40,864 bases of DNA, from positions 1-40,864 of the forward strand of contig DAISGD010000031.1 of NCBI GenBank assembly GCA_036823295.1. Reading direction: 5' to 3'. The position numbers were made by a program, and so were the translations under genes. Positions 15,592-23,627 of the stretch are shown here, in pieces. The stretch comes from UBA4742 sp002403895. GTDB taxonomy: Bacteria > Actinomycetota > Acidimicrobiia > Acidimicrobiales > Acidimicrobilacustridaceae. Under the pieces are notes generated by a model. That model did no database searches, was not told where the DNA came from, and was given only the letters and a program-made list of their open reading frames with translations. Numbering within the stretch: the first letter of the stretch is position 1; every line of letters starts with the position of its first letter.

Positions 15592-15611
15592 ACCTGACAT
15601 CGGCGTCACCT
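15592..15611. promoter_or_regulatory. Operator site 3
   Basis: ACCTGACA-TCGG-CGTCACCT, an 8-4-8 palindrome with two imperfect pairs, lies between the dehydrogenase (starts at 15591, minus) and the P450 (15669, plus). It touches the dehydrogenase start codon and is 57 bases from the P450 start. A TAnnnT element (TATCGT) lies near 15629 on the P450 side. Confidence 0.7.
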
Positions 15612-15668
15612 TAGGGCATCGCGGGCTATCGTCCGAGGCGAGTCGGTGTCCTCACAAAGGAGCCATGC

Positions 15669-16898
15669 ATGGACGATAGCGAGGTGATCGGGTCGACTCC
15701 GACCCAAGAGGATCCCTTCGAGGAGTTCAACCGGGCCATGGGGGCCCGGGGGGACGCGTCGCCCTATCCCGAGTTCATCCGCTTGCGGGGCGAGTCGCCG
15801 GTGCACGCCGTCGGCCTCATGCCGATCGCCGAGGACGACTCGGGACCGGGGATGTTCACCGCCTACGGCTACGACGCGGTGCACGCCATCCTGGGTGATG
15901 GCGAGGCGTTCAGCTCGGCCGGGTACGGCGAGGTGATGGGCCTGGTGATGGGCCGCTCGATCCTCGAGATGGACGAACCCGAGCACCACACCTACCGCTC
16001 GATCCTCCAGCAGGCGTTCACCCGCACCGAGATGGCCCGGTGGGAGACCGAGCTGGTCGAGCCCCTGGTCAATCGCATGGTCGACCAGTTCGCCGCTGAC
16101 GGCCGGGCCGATCTGGTACGCCAGCTGCTCTTCCCCTTCCCGGTGCGGGTCATCGCCGCGCTGCTCGGACTGCCCGAGGAGGACCTGCCCGAATTCCACC
16201 GCTTGGCCGTCGAGCTGATCGGCGTCACGGTCAACTGGGATCGGGCCATCGAGTCATCGGAGAAACTCCGCCAGTACTTCTCCGGCATCGTGGCCGAACG
16301 CCGGCGCAACCCGGCCGACGACATGATCTCGGTGCTGGTCAGCGCCGAGCAGGACGGCCAGCACCTCGACGACGAGGAGATCTTCGCGTTCCTGCGCCTG
16401 CTCCTGCCGGCCGGGGCCGAGACCACCTATCGGTCGTCGTCGAACCTGCTGTACGGCCTGCTCACCCATCGTGACCAGTTCGAGGCGCTGCTGGCCGACC
16501 GCAGCCTCATGGCGCGCGCCATCGAGGAGGGGATCCGCTGGGAGCCGCCCCTGCTCATCATCATTCGGACCGCCACCCGCGACGTCGACGTGTGCGGGGT
16601 GGTGATCCCCGCCGGGGCCAGCGTGGTTTGCAACCTCGGCTCGGCCAACCACGACGACACCCGGTGGGTCGAGCCCGAGTCGTTCGACATCTTCCGCGAG
16701 CGCCGTCCCCACATCGGCTTCGCCCACGGTCCCCACGTCTGCCTGGGCATGCATTTGGCTCGGATGGAGACCCAGGTCGCGCTGAGCGTGCTGTTCGATC
16801 GACTGCCCGGCCTGCGCCTCGATCCCGCCGCCGACGGCCACTACATCTCGGGCGAGATCTTCCGGGCCCCTCCCCGCCTCGACGTGCTCTGGGATTGA
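15669..16898 (+). CDS. Cytochrome P450
   Basis: A 409-residue soluble bacterial P450. The haem loop FAHGPHVCLG places the iron-ligating Cys at residue 358; the I-helix has LLPAGAETTYRS, with the acid-Thr pair for oxygen activation; the K-helix ExxR is EEGIRW. A strong ribosome-binding site (AAGGAG, 15657-15662) precedes the ATG at 15669. Redox partners (ferredoxin, reductase) are not adjacent and must come from elsewhere. It would hydroxylate a hydrophobic substrate; in this catabolic setting probably a first attack on a lipid, terpenoid or steroid-like compound, but nothing in the sequence fixes that. Confidence 0.95.
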   Translation: MDDSEVIGSTPTQEDPFEEFNRAMGARGDASPYPEFIRLRGESPVHAVGLMPIAEDDSGPGMFTAYGYDAVHAILGDGEAFSSAGYGEVMGLVMGRSILEMDEPEHHTYRSILQQAFTRTEMARWETELVEPLVNRMVDQFAADGRADLVRQLLFPFPVRVIAALLGLPEEDLPEFHRLAVELIGVTVNWDRAIESSEKLRQYFSGIVAERRRNPADDMISVLVSAEQDGQHLDDEEIFAFLRLLLPAGAETTYRSSSNLLYGLLTHRDQFEALLADRSLMARAIEEGIRWEPPLLIIIRTATRDVDVCGVVIPAGASVVCNLGSANHDDTRWVEPESFDIFRERRPHIGFAHGPHVCLGMHLARMETQVALSVLFDRLPGLRLDPAADGHYISGEIFRAPPRLDVLWD

Positions 16899-16917
16899 CC
16901 GCCCGCGGTTTGTTGGG

Positions 16918-18369
16918 TCAAGAGGGGTCGATCAGGGCTTGCAGGGCGCGCTTGTCGACCTTCTCCATGGGCGTGAGGGGGAGGGCGTCGACGACGAGGA
17001 TCCCCTCGGGAAGCTTGTGGTGGGCCAGGCGGTCGGCCGCGAACGCCCGGATCTCGTTGATCGTGGGCGGCGCAGCCCCGGCGACGGCGGCGACCACGGC
17101 TACGCCCACCTCGCCCATCACGTCGTCGCGCCTCGACACCACCGCGACCTCGCAGAGCGCGGGATGGGTGGCCAGTACCGCCTCGACCTCCATGGGGTAG
17201 ACGTTGTACCCACCCCGCACATACATCTCCTTGGCCCGGCCGACCAGACGCAGCCGGCCCTCGTCGTCGAGGTGGCCGAGGTCGCCGGTACGCACGAAAC
17301 GATCGGGCCAGAACGCGGCGGCGGTGCCCTCGGGATCGCCCCAATAGCCCGACATGACGGCCGCGGAGCGGAGGCACACCTCGCCCACGTCACCGGGGGC
17401 GACCTCCGCACCGGTGTGGGGGTCGCGAAGGGCCAGATCGACGCCGGCGTGAGGGCGACCGACGGAGAGCTCGGCATCCTCCGGGGGATCGGTGAACGCA
17501 GTACCGAGCCCGGTGCCGGCCTCGGTGCAGGAGTACCGGACCGCCACCGCCGGGGTGAGCCGCTCACGGATCTCCTGCACGAGCGAGGGCGTAGCCGGTC
17601 CCCCACCGATCACCACGGCGCGCACACAGCTCAGGTCGGTGCTGGTGAAGGCCGGGTCGTGGAGCATCAGGGCCAGCTGGGTGGGGATCCCCGAGAGCGC
17701 AGCCATCTGATGCTCGGCCGTCATCCGCAGCGCCAGCCCGGGGCGCCAGCGGTCGACGAGGTGGAGGGTGCCGCCTCGCATGAGATTGCCGGCCATCTTG
17801 GTGGTGGGGCCGAGGTGGGCGAGCGACGTGGCCCCGAGGGAGGTGCCGCCCCCACCCCAGCGCATGCCGGTGTCGACCTCGGTGATGAAGCGGATCTGGC
17901 GGCCGGTGAACGTGGCGCCCTTCGGGAGGCCGGTCGTGCCCGACGTGAACACGATCGCCACGGGCCGGTCCGGGTCGTCGGGAAGAGGCGCCGGCGGGTC
18001 GCCCCCGACCCGGAGCCCAGCCAACACGGTGGCGGGCGAGTCGCCGCACTGGTCGGCGCCGATCACCAGGGCCGGTCCGGCCCGATCGAGCACGACGGCC
18101 CGCTCGTGGTCGGTGAGCCTCGGGTTGACCCCGGCGCACACGGCACCGATCTTGGCGCAAGCGGCGTAGGCGACGACATGGTCGGGCGACGTCGGCAGGC
18201 ACAGCGCCACCACGTCACCTTCGGCCACCCCTTCGGCGGTCAGTCCAGCAGCGACTTCGTCCGACAGGCGGTCGAGGTCGCGATACGAGAGCGACCATCC
18301 AGCCGCCGCGACCAGGCAGGTAGCATCGCCCCACCGTTCGGCGGCCTCGCGTACGACCGAATCGAGCAT
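16918..18369 (-). CDS. AMP-forming acyl-CoA synthetase/ligase
   Basis: A 483-residue ANL-superfamily adenylating enzyme that would activate a carboxylic acid to its CoA thioester using ATP. The phosphate loop FTSGTTGLPKGA, the acyl site YSCTEAGTG, the RTGDLG hinge region, GRAKEMYVRGGYNVYP and the C-terminal catalytic Lys in PMEKVDKR are in the normal order. It starts at ATG 18369, with GGAGGT six bases upstream; the longer frame upstream runs antisense through the TetR gene. It is slightly short for the family (usually 500-550), mainly at the N-terminus. It is divergent from TetR with only 20 bases between, so the regulator may control it. Confidence 0.92.
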   Translation of the reverse strand: MLDSVVREAAERWGDATCLVAAAGWSLSYRDLDRLSDEVAAGLTAEGVAEGDVVALCLPTSPDHVVAYAACAKIGAVCAGVNPRLTDHERAVVLDRAGPALVIGADQCGDSPATVLAGLRVGGDPPAPLPDDPDRPVAIVFTSGTTGLPKGATFTGRQIRFITEVDTGMRWGGGGTSLGATSLAHLGPTTKMAGNLMRGGTLHLVDRWRPGLALRMTAEHQMAALSGIPTQLALMLHDPAFTSTDLSCVRAVVIGGGPATPSLVQEIRERLTPAVAVRYSCTEAGTGLGTAFTDPPEDAELSVGRPHAGVDLALRDPHTGAEVAPGDVGEVCLRSAAVMSGYWGDPEGTAAAFWPDRFVRTGDLGHLDDEGRLRLVGRAKEMYVRGGYNVYPMEVEAVLATHPALCEVAVVSRRDDVMGEVGVAVVAAVAGAAPPTINEIRAFAADRLAHHKLPEGILVVDALPLTPMEKVDKRALQALIDPS

Positions 18370-18375
18370 CAGGAC

Positions 18376-18383
18376 CTCCGGAG
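18376..18383. promoter_or_regulatory. Palindromic CTCCGGAG providing ribosome-binding sites in both directions
   Basis: This 8-base palindrome sits in the centre of the 20-base gap between two divergent genes. Read leftward it gives GGAG(GT) six bases before the ligase ATG; read rightward it gives GGAG six bases before the TetR GTG. Each promoter must therefore lie inside the opposite gene. Confidence 0.65.
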
Positions 18384-18389
18384 AGCAGA

Positions 18390-19037
18390 GTGGCCGCACG
18401 CCAGAGCGCCAAGACACCCAAAGCCGCCACGTCGGCTCGCGGCGGTCGTGCCCTTCGTCGCCAAGGCGAAGCGACCCGGGCCAAGCTGCTGGCTGCGGCC
18501 GAACCGGCGCTGGCCGAGAGCGGGTGGCACGCCACGCGGGTCGACGATGTCGTGCGGCTGGCCGGTGTCTCCCATGGCACCTTCTACCTCTACTTCGCCA
18601 ACAAGGAGGACCTCTTCCGGGCACTGGCCGAGCGGTGCGCCGACGACGCGACCGAGTTGGCGGCATCGCTGGGACGCGTCGACCCCGGCCCCGAGGGCCA
18701 GGCCGCCCTGCGGGCGTGGGTGTCGGAGTTCCTCAACTTCTACCGTCGCAACGGCGTGGTGATCCGGGCCTGGGCCGAGAACCAAGTCGGTGACCGCAAA
18801 CTGGCCCGCCTCGGAACCACGTCGTTCGGCCGCATCTCGAGCACGCTGCAGGCCAGCATGATCGAGGGCAGCGCCGAACCGTCGCGTGAGGTCGAACTGC
18901 GCGCCGCCGCCCTGCTCGCCATGCTCGAGCGTTTCGCCTACGTGGTCACCAGCCGAGATCTGGGCCTCGACCACGAATCCATCGTCGACAACTTGGCCCT
19001 CGTCGCGCACCGGGGCTTCTTCCGCCGGACTCAGTAG
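18390..19037 (+). CDS. TetR-family transcriptional regulator
   Basis: A 215-residue one-component regulator. The DNA-binding helix-turn-helix (about residues 45-80) reads VDDVVRLAGVSHGTFYLYFANKEDLF, the standard TetR pattern. The N-terminal 25 residues are basic and Ala/Arg-rich, a likely extra DNA contact. The C-terminal domain is helical and would bind a ligand, in this setting probably an acyl-CoA or pathway intermediate. It starts at GTG 18390. This is the only regulator in the window and the nearest candidate to bind the shared palindrome, yet no copy is found in its own upstream gap. Confidence 0.92.
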   Translation: MAARQSAKTPKAATSARGGRALRRQGEATRAKLLAAAEPALAESGWHATRVDDVVRLAGVSHGTFYLYFANKEDLFRALAERCADDATELAASLGRVDPGPEGQAALRAWVSEFLNFYRRNGVVIRAWAENQVGDRKLARLGTTSFGRISSTLQASMIEGSAEPSREVELRAAALLAMLERFAYVVTSRDLGLDHESIVDNLALVAHRGFFRRTQ

Positions 19038-19062
19038 CCCGCGCCACTCGCGGGTCGGCCGG

Positions 19063-19890
19063 TCACCGGGCTCGCCACTCGATGCGCTGCCCCGAGGCGA
19101 AGGCCTCCTGCCCCTGGTGGATTGACTCCGCGCTGGTGCCCAGCCCGATGAACGACCACGCCATGGCCAGGGCCTGGCTGCGGGAGTGCTCAAGCCCCGC
19201 CCAGATCGCCCGGACCGTCCCCTCGATCGCCAGCGGTGGAGCTGACGCGATGGCCTCGGCCGCCCATTTGGCCCGCTCGGCGAGATCGGCGCCGGGCACG
19301 ACCTCGGTCACCAGGCCCGCCTGTAGCGCCCGATCCGCCGTCATTCGCTCGTGGTTGCCCAAGAGCGACAGTCGCATGACCTCGCCGAAGGGCATCTTCT
19401 GCAGCAGGTGGATCGGCTCGAACGCGGCGCACATGCCGTAGGTGACGTGCGGGTCGAAGAATGTGGCGTGGTCGGCGGCGATGACGAACTCGACTTCGCC
19501 GAGCAGGTAGAACGCGCCCCCGCAGGCCATGCCGTTGACGGCGGCGATCACCGGTTTCCATAGGTCGTTGGACTTGGGGCCGATCCAGTCCCCCGGGTCG
19601 TCGAAATGGAACGGCGTCGACCCCGAGCCGATGCGATGGTCGTCGTCGTCGAGCCCAGCCGAGTTGCCGCCCATCTGCTCGGTGCGGTCGATGCCGGTGC
19701 AGAAGGCCCGGTCGCCGCGGCCGCTCAGCACCGCACAGCGGACGTCATCGTTGTGGCGCATGCCCCGCCAGATCGACCGGAGGTCCTTTTGCATCTGGCG
19801 GTTGAACGCGTTGTGCACCTCGGGCCGGTCCAGCGTCACGTAGGCGACGCCGCTGTCCTCCCGGTAGTCGACGGTCTCGTACTCGGGCAT
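19063..19890 (-). CDS. Enoyl-CoA hydratase/isomerase (crotonase) family protein
   Basis: A 275-residue crotonase-fold protein. Oxyanion-hole segments are visible as DRAFCTGID and NGMACGGAFYL. By alignment to rat crotonase, the loop that normally reads QPE (Glu144) is DPH here, so His148 takes the place of the first catalytic Glu, while Glu170 (FGEVMRL) matches the second. A protein with only one Glu may act as an isomerase or on another reaction rather than a classical hydratase. It begins 21 bases after the SDR of the same operon and converges on the TetR gene. Confidence 0.85.
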   Translation of the reverse strand: MPEYETVDYREDSGVAYVTLDRPEVHNAFNRQMQKDLRSIWRGMRHNDDVRCAVLSGRGDRAFCTGIDRTEQMGGNSAGLDDDDHRIGSGSTPFHFDDPGDWIGPKSNDLWKPVIAAVNGMACGGAFYLLGEVEFVIAADHATFFDPHVTYGMCAAFEPIHLLQKMPFGEVMRLSLLGNHERMTADRALQAGLVTEVVPGADLAERAKWAAEAIASAPPLAIEGTVRAIWAGLEHSRSQALAMAWSFIGLGTSAESIHQGQEAFASGQRIEWRAR

Positions 19891-19911
19891 GGGGCGGCTC
19901 CCTGTGGTGGG

Positions 19912-20844
19912 TCAGCGGTTCATCTGCAGGCCGCCAGGTTGCAGCCCGAACACATTCTTGGCCAGCGCGGTGCCGATGCGGGCCGGGTCCCACTTTTGCT
20001 CTGCGCCCTTCACAGTGTTGGCGGTCGACGGCCCCAGGTGCCAGCCCAGGTAGTGGGCGATCTCGTTGCCGACGGCGCGGAAGACCTGACCTGACACGAG
20101 GAGCGACTCGTCCGACGCCAGCCAGGCGACCATCGGTGCCGAGTTTCCGGGGTTGAGGCGTTCAAACTCGCCATCGGGCACCTCGTCGGCCTCGCGCACC
20201 GGGATGTTGGGCATCGCCTCGTTGACCATGCGGGTTGCGCCACCCGGTGCGACCGCGTTCGCCCGGACGCCGTAGCGGGAACCCTCGAGCGCGGTGATGA
20301 CGGTGAGGGCGGCGATGCCGGCCTTGGCCGCGCCGTAGTTGGCCTGACCGGGGTTGCCCTGGAGCCCGGCCGAGCTCACGGTGTTGACGATGGCCGCCCG
20401 CCGTTGCCGCCCCGCCTTCGACTCATTATACCACCACAGGCATGCGTGGTGGGTCATATTGAACGTGCCCTTCAGGTGGACACCCATCACCCCGTCCCAG
20501 TCGGACTCCGTCATCTTGGTGATGAGGGCGTCGCGCAGGATCCCGGCGTTGTTGACGACCACGTCGAGACCGCCGTAGGTGTCGACGGCGAATTGCACGA
20601 CGGCCTCGGCGCCGGCCCACGACGAGATGTCGTCGTAGGTAGCCACCGCCTCGCCACCACGGTCGCGGACGATGGCGACGGTGTCGTCGGCTGGCCGGTT
20701 GTCGGAGCCCTCCCCCTTCGAGCTGGCTCCGGGATCGCAGACCACGACCTTGGCCCCCTGGGCGGCCAACTCCATCGCCTCCCCTCGACCCACGCCGCGC
20801 CCCGATCCGGTGACGATGGCGATCTTCCCGTCGACGATGCCCAT
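19912..20844 (-). CDS. SDR, multifunctional-enzyme-type 3-hydroxyacyl-CoA/hydroxysteroid dehydrogenase-like
   Basis: A 310-residue SDR. TGSGRGVG is at residues 12-19, NNAG follows near 105, and the active site is Tyr170 and Lys174 (YGAAK). The start GIVDGKIAIVTG, the GRGEAMELAAQGAKVVVCD segment and a C-terminal extension of about 50 residues resemble the dehydrogenase unit of peroxisomal MFE-2 (HSD17B4) and actinobacterial homologues that oxidise 3-hydroxyacyl-CoA or 17-hydroxysteroid substrates. It is followed by a crotonase-family gene, which fits two consecutive beta-oxidation steps. It is first in its operon behind operator site 4. Confidence 0.88.
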   Translation of the reverse strand: MGIVDGKIAIVTGSGRGVGRGEAMELAAQGAKVVVCDPGASSKGEGSDNRPADDTVAIVRDRGGEAVATYDDISSWAGAEAVVQFAVDTYGGLDVVVNNAGILRDALITKMTESDWDGVMGVHLKGTFNMTHHACLWWYNESKAGRQRRAAIVNTVSSAGLQGNPGQANYGAAKAGIAALTVITALEGSRYGVRANAVAPGGATRMVNEAMPNIPVREADEVPDGEFERLNPGNSAPMVAWLASDESLLVSGQVFRAVGNEIAHYLGWHLGPSTANTVKGAEQKWDPARIGTALAKNVFGLQPGGLQMNR

Positions 20845-20909
20845 TGGTCAGCCCCCGTTGCGCGGGACCGAGATCGGCCCCCGTGTGGTTGAATGCAGGT
20901 TCCGAGAAA

Positions 20910-20929
20910 ACCTGACGTGAGCGTCAGGG
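20910..20929. promoter_or_regulatory. Operator site 4
   Basis: ACCTGACG-TGAG-CGTCAGGG, an almost perfect 8-4-8 palindrome, lies between the divergent SDR (20844) and MaoC-like (20975) genes. An additional single half-site CGTCAGGT is at 20940-20947, ten bases further right, without a matching left arm. Confidence 0.75.
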
Positions 20930-20974
20930 TTCGCGGGTGCGTCAGGTTAGCGAACGATCGAGGAGGACGGGGCC

Positions 20975-21463
20975 GTGGCCGACTACCGCCAGTTCATCGG
21001 GAAGATCACGGCCAAGGGGACCCTCGTCGTCGAGCGGGCGCCCGTCACCAACTTCGCCCGGGCGGTGTGTGACGACGACCCCGTCTACCGCAACGCCGAG
21101 GTGGCCCGGGCGGCCGGCCTCGACGACGTCCCGGCTCCGCCGACATTCGGCTTCTCGATCCAGAACTGGGGAAAGTGGGAGGAGCTGCAGCCCAGCGACG
21201 TTCCCGATTCCAACCCGATGATGGAGGTCATGGGCACGTTGATGGCCTCGGGGGGCATCGTCTTGCACGGCGAGCAGGAGTTCATCTACCACCGACCGCT
21301 CGTGAGCGGGCAGCGCCTGCAGTTCGAGGGGGTCGTGCGGGACATCTACCAGAAGGCCTCAGGGGACAAGACGATGACGTTCATGGTCATCGAGGACACC
21401 TACCGCGACGACGATGACAATCCTGTCCTGACGTCGACGATGAACCTGTTGCATCGAGTGTGA
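20975..21463 (+). CDS. MaoC N-terminal-type hot-dog protein (hydratase subunit)
   Basis: A 162-residue single hot-dog domain of the MaoC_dehydrat_N / HadA-like group, with YRNAEVARAAGLDDVPAPPTF and GEQEFIYHRPLVSGQRL as the recognisable blocks. Members add water to trans-enoyl-CoA or ACP substrates as heterodimers: one chain has the catalytic Asp and His (hydratase 2 motif), the other is structural. I do not see the Asp-x4-His motif here, so this looks like the non-catalytic partner, and its mate is not in the window. The start is GTG at 20975. It is followed after 11 bases by an SDR gene. Confidence 0.82.
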   Translation: MADYRQFIGKITAKGTLVVERAPVTNFARAVCDDDPVYRNAEVARAAGLDDVPAPPTFGFSIQNWGKWEELQPSDVPDSNPMMEVMGTLMASGGIVLHGEQEFIYHRPLVSGQRLQFEGVVRDIYQKASGDKTMTFMVIEDTYRDDDDNPVLTSTMNLLHRV

Positions 21464-21474
21464 GGGGAGACGAC

Positions 21475-22266
21475 ATGAGTGGTCGACTGGACGGCAAGGT
21501 CGCAATCATCACGGGTGCCGGCCAGGGCATCGGCCTGGCCTACGCCCACCGGTTCTGTGCCGAGGGGGCCAAGGTTGTGGTCGCCGAGATCAACCCTGAG
21601 CGCGCCGCCGCAGGCATCACGTCGCTCGGTGATGCGGGCTACGGCGAGGACCGGGTGCGCCTGGTAGCCACCGATATCTCCGAGGAGCAGTCGGCGGAGG
21701 CATGCGTGGCGGCCACCGTCGACACGTTCGGCCGCGTCGACGTGCTGTTGAACAACGCGGCAATCTATTACGACATCGACAACACCAACAACGACCCGGC
21801 CTATCTCAAGCGGGTATTCGACGTAAACCTCCACGGGGCCTGGCTGATGAGCCGGGCGGCCGCGCCCCGCATGGTGGAAGAGGGTGGTGGCCGGATCATC
21901 AACCAGTCGTCGTCGGCCGCGTACATGTACCAGATCCCCCCGGCTGACCACTTCACCGAGGTCGGTGCGTTCTCGTACAGCCAGACGAAGTGGGGCATCA
22001 TCGGCCTCACCAAGTTCCTCGCCGTCCAGCTCGGTCAGTTCGGGGTCACGGTGAACTGCATCGCGCCGGGGGTGACGATGACCGAGGCCACCAAACGCAT
22101 CGTGCCCGAGGAGTTCCTGCCGTTCGTCATCATGATGACGGCCATGAAGAAGGAGCTCCAGCCCGAGGACATCACCGGCAGCGCGGTGTTCTTCGCCTCC
22201 GACGACGCCCGCATGATCACCGGTCAGGTGCTCTGCGTCGACGGTGGCATGGCCATGCCGGGCTGA
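21475..22266 (+). CDS. Short-chain dehydrogenase/reductase
   Basis: A 263-residue classical SDR with TGAGQGIG at residues 13-20, NNAA in place of NNAG, and Tyr168/Lys172 in YSQTK. The C-terminal DITGSAVFFASDDARMITGQVLCVDGG is typical of FabG-like 3-hydroxyacyl-CoA or alcohol dehydrogenases. An AGGGGAG ribosome-binding site lies in the 11-base gap after the MaoC-like gene, so the two are co-transcribed and may do hydration then oxidation. The loop before the active Tyr is long (PPADHFTEVGA), which may shape a large substrate pocket. Confidence 0.9.
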   Translation: MSGRLDGKVAIITGAGQGIGLAYAHRFCAEGAKVVVAEINPERAAAGITSLGDAGYGEDRVRLVATDISEEQSAEACVAATVDTFGRVDVLLNNAAIYYDIDNTNNDPAYLKRVFDVNLHGAWLMSRAAAPRMVEEGGGRIINQSSSAAYMYQIPPADHFTEVGAFSYSQTKWGIIGLTKFLAVQLGQFGVTVNCIAPGVTMTEATKRIVPEEFLPFVIMMTAMKKELQPEDITGSAVFFASDDARMITGQVLCVDGGMAMPG

Positions 22267-22298
22267 GCCGGTACCCATGCCCGGTGGCGTGATCCTCA

Positions 22299-22318
22299 AC
22301 CTGACACCGACGTCAGGT
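22299..22318. promoter_or_regulatory. Operator site 5
   Basis: ACCTGACA-CCGA-CGTCAGGT, an 8-4-8 palindrome with one mismatched pair, precedes the amidohydrolase gene by 71 bases. A TAnnnT candidate (TAGGCT, 22326-22331) follows seven bases after it, so the site covers the -35 region. Confidence 0.75.
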
Positions 22319-22389
22319 CCGGTTGTAGGCTGCGAGCGAGCGCCAGGGGGCCCGGGCAACGTGCCGAGCCATCCGAGAGGGGGCACCTG

Positions 22390-23616
22390 ATGACCATCAC
22401 CTCGCCGACGCGGGACACGGCCACACCGAGCGGTGGCGACTCGCCGAGCCGGTACCGGGTCGTTTCGGCCGACGCCCACGTCCTCGAACCACCCCATGTG
22501 TGGGAACGGTGGCTCCCCGCTGCGTTGCAGGATCGGGCGCCCAAGCTGACGAAGGACGCCGCCGGGGGTGACGGCTGGTTGTACGCCGGGTCGAGCGAGC
22601 CCGATCCGATCGGGTTGACGGCCACGCCCGGGATGCCGTGGGACCAGTTCCGCTGGACGGGTGTCACCTACGACGAGGCGCGCACCGGGTGCTACGACGG
22701 CGCCGCCCGCCTGGCCGACATGGATCTCGACGGGGTCGATGCCGAGGTGATCTTCCCCCCGCAGCGCACCGTCGGGCATTTCCTCGGCGACGAGGACGAC
22801 GCGTTCGTCCGGGCCGGCATCGAGGCGTACAACGAGTTCTTGTGGTCGGAGTTCTGCGAGCCCGATCGCAGCCGCCTGATCGGCGCGGCCCAGCTGCCCA
22901 GCACCGGTGTGGCCGATGCCGTCGACATGCTCGGGCGGTCGGTCGAGCGAGGCTTCAAGACGGTCGTGATGTCGAACTGGCCATCGGGTGAGGAGCAGCT
23001 CGGCGACGACGACGAGCCCTTCTGGGCGGCAGCCGCCGAGGCGGGTGTGCCGGTGTGCATCCACATCAACGTGATCTCCCGAGCGGCCCGCCAGCGGGCC
23101 CGTCGAGCCGCCGCCCAGGCAGGTGGGCGCGCCCTCTACGGCAGTGGCAGCAAGACCGGCGCCGGGGCCAGGGCGGCCTCCAGCCTGTCGGGCGTGTTCT
23201 CGATGGTGCCACCGGTGATCGGCCAGCTGATCTTCACCGGGGTCTTCGAGCGACATCCCGACCTGCACGTGGCCATGATCGAGACCGGCGTCGGGTGGCT
23301 CCCGCACTACCTCGAGCAGATGGACGATCGCTTCTGGCGCAACCGGTCATGGACCGACCTGCCCATCAGCGAGCCCCCGTCGACCTACTGGCACTCGAAC
23401 ATGTCGGCCACATTCATCCGCGATGACAATGGCATCCGCAACCGTCACGAGGTCGGCATCCACAACATGATGTGGTCGACCGACTACCCGCACCACGGCA
23501 ACGACTGGCCTTACTCGCGCAAGGTGATCGCCGAGACCATGGCGTCGCTGCCGGCCGACGAGCGCGAGCTGATCGTCGCCGGCAACGCGGTGCGCATCTT
23601 CCGGCTCGAGAGTTGA
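22390..23616 (+). CDS. Amidohydrolase (amidohydrolase_2 TIM-barrel) 1
   Basis: A 408-residue metal-dependent hydrolase or decarboxylase of the ACMSD / resorcylate decarboxylase superfamily. The first metal motif is in SADAHVLEPP near residue 27-34; VCIHINV carries a mid-barrel His; the C-terminal WSTDYPHHGNDWP contains the conserved Asp. Family members cleave C-C or C-N bonds of aromatic or cyclic acids. A GAGAGGGGGCACCTG ribosome-binding region leads to the ATG. The next gene encodes a paralogue 11 bases downstream, so the two may form a heteromer or act in series. Confidence 0.88.
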   Translation: MTITSPTRDTATPSGGDSPSRYRVVSADAHVLEPPHVWERWLPAALQDRAPKLTKDAAGGDGWLYAGSSEPDPIGLTATPGMPWDQFRWTGVTYDEARTGCYDGAARLADMDLDGVDAEVIFPPQRTVGHFLGDEDDAFVRAGIEAYNEFLWSEFCEPDRSRLIGAAQLPSTGVADAVDMLGRSVERGFKTVVMSNWPSGEEQLGDDDEPFWAAAAEAGVPVCIHINVISRAARQRARRAAAQAGGRALYGSGSKTGAGARAASSLSGVFSMVPPVIGQLIFTGVFERHPDLHVAMIETGVGWLPHYLEQMDDRFWRNRSWTDLPISEPPSTYWHSNMSATFIRDDNGIRNRHEVGIHNMMWSTDYPHHGNDWPYSRKVIAETMASLPADERELIVAGNAVRIFRLES

Positions 23617-23627
23617 GGGAGAACACC

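Noticed and set aside
16939..18762. Plus-strand open frame of 607 codons across the ligase
   Set aside because: Antisense shadow of the AMP-forming ligase that also runs into another frame of the TetR gene.
20940..20947. Extra half-site CGTCAGGT beside operator 4
   Set aside because: The bases four positions to the left do not form the other arm, so it is not counted as a full site; it could be an accessory contact.
21428..21443. CTGACG-TCGA-CGATGA, resembling the shared operator
   Set aside because: It lies inside the MaoC-like coding region, only the left half matches, and no start codon is positioned to use it except the SDR gene that is co-transcribed anyway.
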